In this document: positions 39,502-46,666 of the stretch, piece by piece | Numbering within the stretch: the stretch's first letter is position 1 | How the letters are laid out: every line of letters begins with the position of its first letter | Source of the DNA: Pseudorhodoferax sp. Leaf267 | GTDB taxonomy: Bacteria; Pseudomonadota; Gammaproteobacteria; Burkholderiales; Burkholderiaceae_C | Reading direction: 5' to 3' | Length of the DNA stretch: 64,000 nucleotides | NCBI RefSeq assembly: GCF_001422405.1 | Contig: NZ_LMMV01000003.1 | Location: forward strand, 1 to 64,000 | The notes under the pieces: generated by a model | Database searches by the model: none | What the model saw: the letters and a program-made list of their open reading frames with translations, nothing else | What the model was told of the DNA's origin: nothing | Program-made: the position numbers and the translations under genes

Positions 39502-39636
39502 TCAGCGACCGTCGACGTGTTCCGTTTCCCAGGTGTGCAAAGCAGCTTTCTCCACGTCGGTCATCGACGCATAGGCGGCGATCAGCCGCTCACGCGTTAG
39601 TAGCTGGGGCGGGTCAGATTGTGTCGGCGTTGTCAT
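39502..39636 (-). CDS. Small protein of 44 residues, unknown function
   Basis: The frame reads MTTPTQSDPPQLL, then TRERLIAAYASMTDVEKA, ending HTWETEHVDGR. It has a good ribosome-binding site (AGAAGGA, four to five bases before ATG) and codon use like its neighbours. The second half looks like one amphipathic helix. It lies on the strand opposite the integrase, whose stop is 194 bases away. Candidate for a recombination directionality factor or a toxin/antitoxin part by position only; nothing in the sequence proves either. Confidence 0.55.
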   Translation of the reverse strand: MTTPTQSDPPQLLTRERLIAAYASMTDVEKAALHTWETEHVDGR

Positions 39637-39835
39637 TGGGTCCTTCTGGTAACCGCGATGCTACTGTCTAGCCACACATGGTGGCACTGGCCCTAGCTTG
39701 CGTTGATGCACCGTGCCGGGCGTCGCACGTTCGTTGACGGCCCCGATCAGCATCATGCAGCACGAGTGCTTATAGGGCGCCAGCCCGGCCAAAAAAATCT
39801 CGTGAAGGGCTACAGGCGTATCGGAGGGCGTGGAT

Positions 39836-40225
39836 AAGGGGTGCAAGGTCGCTACAACCCCTTCGTTCCGGGGTGTCGGCCAGCAGGTTCACGTGGCAGT
39901 GTCTGTCTACGTGCTCGACCGATGGCGCATGTGTTCCGGCGCAAGGCACAAGGGGCGGGGCTGAGTTGGTGAGCGCAGTTTCTGCGGGCGCTTGGTTGCT
40001 GGTGGGGATTGCGCTGGTCGTGCCCTCTGTGCGGTGCGCCGGATGGTCAAGCCGGCCGGCTGCGCCAGCAGCTTGCCGGCAATCTGATCGGCCCTGAAGC
40101 GCACCGGAAGGGGTTGCGCAAAACCTGCCCAAGGGGTTGCGCTGGCGCAGCCGAGCGCAACCCCTTTTTCTGCTTTGGGATGCAACCCCTTAAACCCGCA
40201 TGTCTGTTGGGTCAGAAGGGGTTGC
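39836..40225. repeat. Cluster of a 10-bp motif, AAGGGGTTGC, in both orientations
   Basis: Exact copies lie at 40108-40117, 40131-40140 (plus sense), 40157-40166, 40182-40191 (minus sense) and 40216-40225 (plus sense). Near copies are AAGGGGTGC at 39836-39844 and ACAACCCCTT at 39854-39863. The copies at 40108, 40131 and 40155 share two further bases (GC). Together they form pairs of inverted repeats. Such clusters mark protein-binding arrays: replication iterons, directionality-factor or partition sites. Which applies is unknown. Confidence 0.75.
40131..40169 (+). terminator. Hairpin with T-run within the repeat cluster
   Basis: AAGGGGTTGCGCT at 40131-40143 pairs perfectly with AGCGCAACCCCTT at 40154-40166 around a 10-base loop, followed by TTTTT (40165-40169). 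It has the form of a plus-strand terminator and could stop transcription leaving the integrase gene. It is also built from two of the 10-bp motifs, so it may be a binding site instead. Confidence 0.55.
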
Positions 40226-40279
40226 AGGTTGACCGCCCTTCTGTAAGAAGGGCACGTGGACACAGTCGGTGGAAAACGT

Positions 40280-41107
40280 TCATCCGTGCTTACGCCTCCA
40301 CCATCGAAGCGCATCCTCCACGTTCGCAATCTGCTTGCTGATAGCTTGACGGGTGATGGCCTCTCCGCTCACTGCGTGCCATACCGACTGGGTCTCAACC
40401 GGCGAGCGCCCAAGCAGCACGTGGTATCTAAACAGGCTCGCTCGCCGCTTGGCAATCGCGACAGGATCATGCTTGCCGCTGCGATCTGGATGTTCGCGCG
40501 TGTACGTGCGGAGCTTGACTCCTAACTCTCGAAATGGCTTCTCCATAAACTTGCGGCGGTCGGCAGCCATTGATGCTGTCGGCACGGTCACCAGATGCTG
40601 CCGCTGCGCTTCTGAAAGTGCGAGCCCCTTGCCATGTAGATAGGCCATTTGGCCCATTTTGTAAGGCCGGAGCCACATGGAGTACACCGTGGTCTGCCAC
40701 GTCTCGTCGTTCCAGCGACGCCACCAGTTCTTCAACCAGCCGGCAAACTTTGGCTTGTGCTCTGGCCACGTCAGACGCAACCATTCCACATCAGCGGCGA
40801 AGGCGATGAAGTCAAATTGCGGGCCGCCCTCCGCAGGCTCAGGCCGCACTACCGGCGGAACGGCGCGCGCATTGAGCGCCACGTGCACGCACCAAACTGC
40901 GAGTGGATCAGTCGCCCGGCCAAGCTCGTCAAGTAGCTTTGCGGTGCTGAGCAACCGCAACGAGCCGACCCATGATCTGAAAGCATTCGCATCCGGGCCT
41001 GAACGTTTCCGGTCCATCAGTGTTGGAACTGAAAATGCTTCAGCCTCAAGCACGGGCCGGTCATCTTCCTCCTCAGGCCGCGCTGGCCCCGCAATATCGG
41101 CTGGCAC
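40280..41107 (-). CDS. Unknown island protein with C-terminal HTH-like segment
   Basis: 275 residues from a GTG; a later ATG (MDRKRSGPDANAF) would give a shorter product. No family recognised. The middle is Trp-rich (WLKNWWRRWNDETWQTTVYSMWL), and the end, LGRSPVETQSVWHAVSGEAITRQAISKQIANVEDALRWW in part, has the spacing of a helix-turn-helix like sigma region 4 or transposase-type HTH. Strong net positive charge. It is last of four closely packed minus-strand genes, nine bases after the small 51-residue gene. A DNA-binding role is inference. Confidence 0.65.
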   Translation of the reverse strand: MPADIAGPARPEEEDDRPVLEAEAFSVPTLMDRKRSGPDANAFRSWVGSLRLLSTAKLLDELGRATDPLAVWCVHVALNARAVPPVVRPEPAEGGPQFDFIAFAADVEWLRLTWPEHKPKFAGWLKNWWRRWNDETWQTTVYSMWLRPYKMGQMAYLHGKGLALSEAQRQHLVTVPTASMAADRRKFMEKPFRELGVKLRTYTREHPDRSGKHDPVAIAKRRASLFRYHVLLGRSPVETQSVWHAVSGEAITRQAISKQIANVEDALRWWRRKHG

Positions 41108-41116
41108 GCGATTCGA

Positions 41117-41272
41117 TCAGCAGGGGCGCAACCGATGGGGCTTGTCGTTCGCGGCGCTCTCGGTGGGGCCGGCTCGCTGTGTCCAGTCGGCCATGGGCAT
41201 CAGGTTGTCGTAGCGGTCAAGCTCCACGATCTGGAGGGCCGAAGCGGCGGCATCATGATCGTGATCCGTCAT
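41117..41272 (-). CDS. Small 51-residue island protein
   Basis: Begins MTDHDHDAAASALQIVELDRY and ends DKPHRLRPC. Its ATG overlaps the stop of the preceding gene in an ATGA, which argues for real, coupled translation. The N-terminus is His/Asp-rich, which could bind metal. No family recognised. Confidence 0.55.
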   Translation of the reverse strand: MTDHDHDAAASALQIVELDRYDNLMPMADWTQRAGPTESAANDKPHRLRPC

Positions 41273-41613
41273 GGCGCACCTGTTGCGATCTGAGCGCGCC
41301 TGAACTGCCACGGTGCGGCCATGTCTTCGGCCGGAATGTCAACCAGCACCCTTGCCAGGCTGCGGTCTGCAGCGCCAACGGGGCACCGCGCCAGCGCGGA
41401 CCGGATGAACTCGGCAACGTCGGCCGTTGCGTAAACGGGTCGCCGACACCGCCGCCTCAAGCCGGCCACGGGCAGTAGCTCCAGTCCGAAATGAGGCGCG
41501 GCACGTCCCCGCAGAGTATCGGCAAGCCAGTCTGGCCAGCTACGGACCGGGCCGAGCGCGTGTCTCAGGAGATAGCTTGTCTCGCTGGCGCTGATCGTTG
41601 CGACCCTCACCAT
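41269..41613 (-). CDS. Unknown 114-residue island protein
   Basis: Starts MVRVATISASETSYLL; a longer in-frame reading would overlap the previous gene further. The ATG lies seven bases inside the end of the RHH-like gene, and its stop overlaps the next start. The stretch RRPVYATADVAEFIRSALARC resembles a small winged or MerR-like helix pair, but this is a weak likeness. Basic overall. Part of the four-gene coupled operon. Confidence 0.6.
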   Translation of the reverse strand: MVRVATISASETSYLLRHALGPVRSWPDWLADTLRGRAAPHFGLELLPVAGLRRRCRRPVYATADVAEFIRSALARCPVGAADRSLARVLVDIPAEDMAAPWQFRRAQIATGAP

Positions 41614-42113
41614 GAGGTCCGCTCCGCTGCGGCACGCGCGGCCTGCTCCTCGATAGTTGTGTAGAGCGGTACCGCGTAGTGCATGCCATCCCGCAGACCG
41701 GACCTGATCCAGATGCATGCCCTGTTGAACTGATCGGAGCCGGTGACAATCTCGAATGCACCGAAGTCCACGGGGTCGCCATCAATCTTGCTCGCCGCGA
41801 GATCTTCGTCGAGTTGCGCATCGTTCATTGCCGAGGCGTGGGACAGCAACGTTGGCACAGGGTTGGCGAGCTGCTCGGCGCGCAGATCGAACACGCCGGC
41901 CAGAGAGTGGTCAAGTAAATCGTCAAGTGCTGCTGTACGAATCGCGGCGTGCGCGTTTTTGACACCGGGGTGCCGAGCCAATACGCCGCGCACCCACTCG
42001 TGCCAACCCTGCCCTGCGTTGGAGGCGGCCCGTTCGACCGCACGCCATTCGCTGGCATTCAGCTTCACAGAGGTTCTCCGGCCCGATGCTGTCATCAATG
42101 TTCTAGAGGTCAT
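41607..42113 (-). CDS. Unknown island protein with ribbon-helix-helix-like N-terminus
   Basis: 168 residues from MTSRTLMTASGRRTSVKLNASEW; starts at 42170 or 42095 are possible. The run RTSVKLNASEWRAVERAASN followed by HEWVRGVL has the strand-helix-helix spacing of RHH antitoxin-type DNA-binding domains. The remainder (about 60-168) has no recognised fold; it includes DFGAFEIVTGSDQFNRACIWIRSGLRDGM. First gene of the minus-strand operon, divergent from the nuclease gene with a 217-base gap. It could act as the operon's regulator; inference. Confidence 0.6.
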   Translation of the reverse strand: MTSRTLMTASGRRTSVKLNASEWRAVERAASNAGQGWHEWVRGVLARHPGVKNAHAAIRTAALDDLLDHSLAGVFDLRAEQLANPVPTLLSHASAMNDAQLDEDLAASKIDGDPVDFGAFEIVTGSDQFNRACIWIRSGLRDGMHYAVPLYTTIEEQAARAAAERTSW

Positions 42114-42330
42114 CCTGTTTCTTCTTGTTGTTGAATTGCGAAGACCCCACTGTAACAGATGGTTCCACAACTAATCAAGTCCTACATGAATATCTATGTT
42201 GGGAGAGGTCCGGTCGTGGAATTGGCGCAAGCACCGGCCGCGGTACGGTGAAGGCCTGGCCCGTTGCTCGATGTGCGCAAGATCCAGCCGCCGCAGGCCC
42301 ATTACCAAGCGGTCACAGGTTCGGGATAGC

Positions 42331-43311
42331 ATGGTCGCCATGAGCAAAGCGAGAGCCAAGCGCGGGGCACAAAGCACGAAACCAGCGTATCGGGAGTACG
42401 AAATTTTGTCGGCTGAAGTGATCCGGCAATACAGCCCGGACAGCTTCGTTTTGCACGACGACAAGATCCGAGGGATCTCAGGGCGCGTTCGGCAGATTGA
42501 CGTATCGGTGCGCCCACGACAGCCTGAGAAAGAAACGTTCATGGCCGTCGAGTGCAAGCTCTATAAGCGCCGAGTTGGCATCAAGCAAGTTGACTCCATG
42601 ATTGGCCAGATCCTTGATGTCGGGGCAGACGTCGGGCTGATCGTGAGTGACTCGGGTTTCGATGGGGGTGCTCGTGCACGGGCGAAGGCGGACGGTCGAA
42701 TTCAACTGCGGCACTTGGTTCACAGCGACATGTCCCAGCTTCGTTCTCGCCTGGTATTGCCACTATGCATGCGATACGTGGATCTCCTACCCACATACCG
42801 AGTCAGCATGGCGTCGTTGATGCCTTTGAGCGTTCCGGGGGCGGCTGCCCGGCGTGAGCTTGCTCCTGAGGATCACGCGGCGCTGTTCCACCAGTTTTAT
42901 AGCACCCGAGGTCTGGAGGTCTTTTCTAGTTTTGAATCATGGGCGAACGAGCGAATCACCACACTTCCTGACGGCGAAAACTACTGCTGTGTCGATGGGT
43001 ACTTGACTCCCGAGCTGGGCGTGCGAACGGAGTTTCGCTTCGACAAGAGGACAGACATGTTCCGTGGCGCGGTTCCAATGCCCGCGCGCGGTCTCGTGGA
43101 CCCAGACACTAATCAGTTAACGCTCGGCTCCTTTGGTTACTTCAGCTTTCAGCCGGACCCTGACACTATTCGCGACACGTGGGCGCGTGTAAACGCTCGT
43201 GTCAAGCCGAGCGGCATCATCCTAGAGGGTCGAAGGGGCCTTAGAAGCGACGTCGCGGCCTCAGTTGCTCAACTGCTCCAGCAGATTCCCGGGATCGTGG
43301 GCGCTAGCTGA
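42331..43311 (+). CDS. Mrr-like PD-(D/E)xK endonuclease domain protein
   Basis: 326 residues from ATG 42331 (or 323 from 42340). The nuclease core spans about 20-150: REYEILSAEVIRQY, then Asp57 (RQIDVSV) and Glu74-x-Lys76 (MAVECKLYKRR), followed by QVDSMIGQILDVGADVGLIVSDSGF and GARARAKADGRIQL. That D...ExK plus the GxIVSxSGF element is the restriction endonuclease-like/Mrr pattern. The C-terminal half (about 160-326) is not recognised and may recognise the target. No methyltransferase is near, so a type IV or stand-alone anti-phage nuclease is the likeliest class; inference. Confidence 0.75.
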   Translation: MVAMSKARAKRGAQSTKPAYREYEILSAEVIRQYSPDSFVLHDDKIRGISGRVRQIDVSVRPRQPEKETFMAVECKLYKRRVGIKQVDSMIGQILDVGADVGLIVSDSGFDGGARARAKADGRIQLRHLVHSDMSQLRSRLVLPLCMRYVDLLPTYRVSMASLMPLSVPGAAARRELAPEDHAALFHQFYSTRGLEVFSSFESWANERITTLPDGENYCCVDGYLTPELGVRTEFRFDKRTDMFRGAVPMPARGLVDPDTNQLTLGSFGYFSFQPDPDTIRDTWARVNARVKPSGIILEGRRGLRSDVAASVAQLLQQIPGIVGAS

Positions 43312-43399
43312 CGCATGCGCGCGCGGGCCACCGCGTGGAAACCCGGTCACCCCTGCAATGCCGGGGCAGCCTGGAGCGTCCCATGCAGTCTCCAGCAGG

Positions 43400-43502
43400 T
43401 GTCCGAAATCGAACGATTGCGGACAGGGGCGTAAAAGATGTCCAAAAAATAGGGAATAGATGTTTTGGACCGGTGCTAAGATTCGGACATCGTTTTTGGA
43501 CA
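43400..43502. promoter_or_regulatory. res-like recombination site before the serine recombinase
   Basis: Half-sites TGTCC/GGACA are repeated six times in about 100 bases. Site 1 (43400-43425) is a 26-bp dyad, TGTCCGAAATCG then CGATTGCGGACA, matching at 11 of 12 positions. Site 2 (43439-43470) has TGTCCAAAA facing TTTTGGAC. Then CGGACA (43484-43489) and TGGACA (43497-43502) follow as direct copies, ending 11 bases before the gene. Tn3-type resolvase half-sites also begin with TGTC, and a three-part res site next to the resolvase gene is the classic layout. Confidence 0.7.
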
Positions 43503-43512
43503 AACCAGCCCC

Positions 43513-44088
43513 ATGTCGCGCACCTTTGCTTACTGCCGGATCAGCACCAGCGATCAGACGACCGACAACCAAGTCAACGAGATTCAGGAAGCTGGTTTCA
43601 ACGTCCAGCCCATGCGCTTCGTGACAGAAACGATCAGCGGCTCGGTGGCCGCGTTGGAGCGGCCTGACTTTAGACAGTTGTTTCGCAATCTTGAGGATGG
43701 CGACGTGCTGGTGGTGACGAAGTTGGATCGCTTGGGCCGCAATGCGATGGACGTGAGGGCGACGGTTGAGAAGCTGGCCGAGAAGGGGGTTAGGGTCAAC
43801 TGCCTTGCGCTGGGCGGCACCGACCTAACGAGCGCAGCCGGGAAGATGACCATGGGCGTGATTTCTGCCGTAGCGGAGTTCGAGCGCGACCTTTTGGTGG
43901 AGCGGACCAATGCCGGGCTGCGGCGTGCGCAGAAGGAGGGTAAGACCCTGGGCCGGCCGGCGTCGCTGTCAGCTTCTCAGGTACAAGAGGTTCAGCGGCG
44001 TCTGGCCGCAGGCGAGGCTGTAGCCGCTGTCGCGAAGGCGATGGGCACCAGCCGGCAGACTGTGATGAGGGCAAGGCTAGCGACCTGA
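43513..44088 (+). CDS. Serine recombinase, resolvase/invertase family
   Basis: 191 residues. MSRTFAYCRISTSDQTTDNQ gives the nucleophile Ser11 and Arg9; LDRLGRN carries Arg73 and Arg76 of the active site; AEFERDLLVERTNAGLRRAQKEGKTLGRP is the E helix and linker; the end (about 150-190) is an HTH (SASQVQEVQRRLAAGEAVAAVAKAMGTSRQTV in part). Length and order are those of Tn3/Gin-type enzymes. No transposase is close, so it may resolve island dimers or invert DNA. The res-like repeats lie just upstream. Confidence 0.92.
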   Translation: MSRTFAYCRISTSDQTTDNQVNEIQEAGFNVQPMRFVTETISGSVAALERPDFRQLFRNLEDGDVLVVTKLDRLGRNAMDVRATVEKLAEKGVRVNCLALGGTDLTSAAGKMTMGVISAVAEFERDLLVERTNAGLRRAQKEGKTLGRPASLSASQVQEVQRRLAAGEAVAAVAKAMGTSRQTVMRARLAT

Positions 44089-44090
44089 TG

Positions 44091-44135
44091 AGAACCTGTC
44101 GCGGTTCTTGAACAAGCCTACGCTACCCGCGGGTA
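44091..44135. terminator. Two hairpins between convergent genes
   Basis: AGAACC at 44091-44096 pairs with GGTTCT at 44103-44108, and TACCCGCGGGTA at 44124-44135 is a perfect 12-bp palindrome. Both lie in the 50-base gap between the resolvase stop and the convergent glycine-zipper gene. Neither has a good T-run, so the terminator role is tentative; the palindrome could equally be a binding site. Confidence 0.35.
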
Positions 44136-44138
44136 ACG

Positions 44139-44531
44139 CTAGAGGGCGTGGATGCCGCCCGCTTGGATCGCTGTCCAAGTCTTAGGGTCAGTCGTCGCGA
44201 TCAGCTTACGGCCGTCTTTGAACTTGACTAAAAAGGTGACTTCCTTGCTCTTGCCGCCAAGCAGCAAGCCAGCGAGAAGTCCCACCGGACCCAAAATTAA
44301 ACCGCCCGCGGCTCCCCAGCCAACAGTCCCACCTAGTCGCTTTATGTTTTCCTCGCTCGCAAGTGACAGGTATTCGATCTCGGTCGACTCGATTGTTTCG
44401 CGTTTAGAGATGCCGTCTTTTTGGCCAATGAGAGTGAACGAACCACCCCCTCCAACCCAGCTCTTGTGATACCAGTCGCCAGCCAGCGACATAGTTGAAA
44501 AGTCACCAGCTTTCACATTTAGTTTGCCCAC
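44139..44531 (-). CDS. Glycine-zipper protein of unknown function
   Basis: 130 residues starting MGKLNVKAGDFSTMSLAG. Residues about 66-92 (GGTVGWGAAGGLILGPVGLLAGLLLGG) form a glycine-zipper hydrophobic segment; the flanks are beta-rich and polar (EVTFLVKFKDGRKLIATTDPKTW). Similar small proteins occur on plasmids, prophages and islands without known function. No signal peptide. It is convergent with the resolvase. Confidence 0.72.
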   Translation of the reverse strand: MGKLNVKAGDFSTMSLAGDWYHKSWVGGGGSFTLIGQKDGISKRETIESTEIEYLSLASEENIKRLGGTVGWGAAGGLILGPVGLLAGLLLGGKSKEVTFLVKFKDGRKLIATTDPKTWTAIQAGGIHAL

Positions 44532-44653
44532 GCGCCCCCCCTGTTACTAAACGTAATGATAGCGCTGGTCGGTTGCACTGCCGATCGATCCATCTGTGTG
44601 TTCAGGTCAGTTGGTTACGTCGTGGACCGGCGACGCCTGAGTACGATGTACGG

Positions 44654-45172
44654 ATGATTACATCTGATGCTGCCATTACCATCAAAAAGCGCATTCGCTG
44701 GGCACTTGAAAACTTGGGCAAAGCATGCTTGCTCGTTGTTTGCGCTCTGACATGGCTTCGTCTTGCACACGGCGCTGTTGATGGACTTCCAACACTTGCC
44801 GTCAGCGTCTTTGCCGTGCTCGCTTCTGTCACTTCTCTGCTTTACAACCGTGCCCGAGCGTATGGCCCAGGGCGGCTGCAGCGTAGGTGCCTGCTGGCAG
44901 CTGAGCGCTGCCTTAGGGCATTGCTACTTTTCACCATCGGTGTTCTCGTTGTCGCGCTTGTCTACTGGTGGGTGCCGGCAAGCCTCCATGTGCCCATGAA
45001 CTCGGGTCGTCTGCCGCATTGGTTCCTGCTTGCAGTGTCGATGCCGATTTGCATGCTGTTCGGCTTTTCAGGTCTGAGTTTCGTCACTGCGCTTCGCGAC
45101 CTGATCCCACCAATGATCTCATCACAGCGTTTGAGGCGACGGATACGTGCTGACTACCCATTCCACAAATGA
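44654..45172 (+). CDS. Small membrane protein at the right end of the island
   Basis: 172 residues from MITSDAAITIKKRIRW. Four hydrophobic stretches, about 23-41, 46-62, 85-107 and 121-143, point to an inner membrane protein with basic ends (SQRLRRRIRADYPFHK). No family recognised. Its codons are more AT-rich than the chromosome's, consistent with transfer. It is the last gene before attR, 126 bases from the repeat. Confidence 0.65.
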   Translation: MITSDAAITIKKRIRWALENLGKACLLVVCALTWLRLAHGAVDGLPTLAVSVFAVLASVTSLLYNRARAYGPGRLQRRCLLAAERCLRALLLFTIGVLVVALVYWWVPASLHVPMNSGRLPHWFLLAVSMPICMLFGFSGLSFVTALRDLIPPMISSQRLRRRIRADYPFHK

Positions 45173-45297
45173 CGCCCGAGCCATGGTTATTCACCCTGCC
45201 CCTTAGGTTAGCGCTCATCCAGTTGCTGCTACAAGCGCATGCTACAAAGAGGCTTTTAAGGACGCTGTGTAGCTGCGTTACGGATCGTGGGCTTAAA

Positions 45298-45318
45298 CCC
45301 CGCCAGCCGCACCAATCC
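45298..45318 (+). repeat. attR-type core, copy of the tRNA-Arg 3' end
   Basis: This is the exact 21-bp repeat of 37192-37212. The bases before it still share TCGTGGG with the tRNA T arm but then diverge, so there is no second functional tRNA. The chromosome resumes at once: the rsmI stop begins seven bases further on. Confidence 0.9.
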
Positions 45319-45324
45319 CCTTTC

Positions 45325-46224
45325 TCAATCCCCCGGCCTGAGCCGCAGCGCCGCCGCGTACAGCGCGTTGCGTGGCTGGCCCGTGATCTCGGCGGCCAGC
45401 TTCACGGCCGCCTTCAGCGGCAGTTCCGCGAGCAAGAGCTTCAACACCCGCAGGTCTTCCACCGGTGCTTCGGTCGGCGCGGGGTGCACGACCAGCACGA
45501 ACTCGCCGCGCGTGCGCGTGGACTGTGCGGCCAGCCAGGGCGCCAGAGCCTCGGCGGCCACACTCGCGATCTCCTCGAACTGCTTGGTCAGCTCGCGCCC
45601 AACGGTGACGAGGCGGGAGCCCAGTGGCGCGAGCGCACGCGCCAGTGCCTCGATGCGGTGCGGTGCCTCCAGCAGCACGACCGCGCGCGTTTCGGCCTCG
45701 AGCACCTGCACGGCGGCATCGCGCTCGCTGGCCTTGCTAGGCAGGAAGCCCGCGAACACGAAGCCCGCGTCCTCGACGATGCCGGCGACCGACAGGGCCG
45801 TGGTCACGCTGCTCGCGCCCGGCAGGGGCACCACGGCAAAGCCCGCAGCGCGCGCGGCCGCGACCAGGCGCGCGCCGGGGTCGCTCAAGGCCGGCGTGCC
45901 GGCATCGCTGACATAGGCCACGCGCTGGCCCTGCTGCAGCCGCGCGAGCACGGCCTGTGCGGCCTCGGCCTCGTTGTGCTGGTGCGCGGCCAGCAGCTGG
46001 GTGGAGGGCCGGTCCAACCCATAGGCACGCAGCATGCCCTGCGTGTGGCGCGTGTCCTCGCAGGCCACGGCGTCGACCAGGCCGAGCACATGCAGCGCGC
46101 GCAGGCCGATGTCGGCCAGGTTGCCGATGGGCGTGGCGACGACGTAGAGTGCCGATTGCGGGTAATGCTGGGCCGCTGCGGCCTCGCGTGCGGCCTGCAG
46201 TGCCAAGGCGAAAGAAGCGCTCAA
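45325..46224 (-). CDS. rsmI: 16S rRNA (cytidine-1402 2'-O) methyltransferase
   Basis: 299 residues from a TTG, preceded by AGAGGA at a good distance; no upstream ATG fits. [51 protein letters not shown] and [16 protein letters not shown] are the tetrapyrrole-methylase-type SAM site of RsmI. It methylates C1402 with RsmH. Its start codon shares one base with the divergent yraN start. The rsmI/yraN-diaA-dolP block is conserved in enterobacteria. Confidence 0.94.
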   Translation of the reverse strand: MSASFALALQAAREAAAAQHYPQSALYVVATPIGNLADIGLRALHVLGLVDAVACEDTRHTQGMLRAYGLDRPSTQLLAAHQHNEAEAAQAVLARLQQGQRVAYVSDAGTPALSDPGARLVAAARAAGFAVVPLPGASSVTTALSVAGIVEDAGFVFAGFLPSKASERDAAVQVLEAETRAVVLLEAPHRIEALARALAPLGSRLVTVGRELTKQFEEIASVAAEALAPWLAAQSTRTRGEFVLVVHPAPTEAPVEDLRVLKLLLAELPLKAAVKLAAEITGQPRNALYAAALRLRPGD

Positions 46225-46616
46225 TGGGTTTCCTCTGGAAGAACGGTGCGTCGGCCAAGCCCACCACCAAGCAGGCCGGCGACGCCGGCGAAGACGCCGC
46301 GCTCGCGCATCTGCATGCCGCTGGCCTGCGCCTGCTGGAGCGCAATTATCGAACCCCGGGCCGTGGGGGCGGCGAGATCGACCTGATCCTGCGCGCGCCC
46401 GACGGCACCGTGGTGTTCGTCGAGGTGCGGCGCCGCGCCAGCCGCTCGCATGGCGGCGCGGCCGGCAGCATCGGCCCCGTCAAGCGCCAGCGCATCGTGT
46501 TCGCCGCGCGCCACTACCTGATGGGCCAGCGCACGCCGCCGCCTTGCCGCTTCGACGTGGTGCTCATCGAGGCCGGCCGCGTGCAGTGGCTGCAGGCGGC
46601 GTTCGACGCGAGCTGA
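46224..46616 (+). CDS. yraN: YraN/UPF0102 family endonuclease-like protein
   Basis: 130 residues from [22 protein letters not shown]. The core [26 protein letters not shown] shows the E-D...E-x-R arrangement of the restriction-endonuclease-like fold (usually ExK). The function is not established; a role with Holliday junctions or competence has been proposed for relatives. The start abuts the divergent rsmI start. Confidence 0.88.
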   Translation: MGFLWKNGASAKPTTKQAGDAGEDAALAHLHAAGLRLLERNYRTPGRGGGEIDLILRAPDGTVVFVEVRRRASRSHGGAAGSIGPVKRQRIVFAARHYLMGQRTPPPCRFDVVLIEAGRVQWLQAAFDAS

Positions 46617-46666
46617 TACCCCGTCGCGGCCAGTGGAGACAGGGCGCGGGGGTATCATCCCGCGCC

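Larger units (their letters stand above)
39637..40279. other. 643-base non-coding block of the island
   Basis: No convincing gene in either direction: open frames here lack ribosome-binding sites and family similarity. The right two thirds hold the repeated AAGGGGTTGC motifs and a terminator-like hairpin described separately. The left part, 39637-39835, holds the upstream region of the 44-residue gene and nothing else I can name. Confidence 0.6.
37192..45318. mobile_element. Integrative genomic island inserted in tRNA-Arg(CCG)
   Basis: An 8.1 kb segment lies between two exact 21-bp copies of the tRNA-Arg 3' end. A tyrosine integrase starts 80 bases inside the left copy. Cargo: a 44-residue protein, a repeat-rich non-coding block, a four-gene coupled operon on the minus strand, a PD-(D/E)xK nuclease, a serine recombinase with a res-like site, and two small unknown genes. 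No transfer, replication or phage structural gene was seen. By eye several parts (42.9-43.3 and 44.5-45.2 kb) are more AT-rich than the flanks. Outside it, tRNA-Arg and rsmI were probably neighbours before insertion. Confidence 0.88.

Noticed and set aside
39836..40225. CRISPR array
   Set aside because: The repeated unit is only 10-12 bp, occurs in both orientations at irregular spacing, and no cas genes are nearby.
42331..43311. Complete type II restriction-modification system
   Set aside because: No methyltransferase motif (such as DPPY or PCQ) is found in any island gene.
45245..45314. A second tRNA-Arg at the right island border
   Set aside because: Only the last part of the T arm, the acceptor strand and CCA are present; the D and anticodon arms are missing. 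It is the attR duplication.
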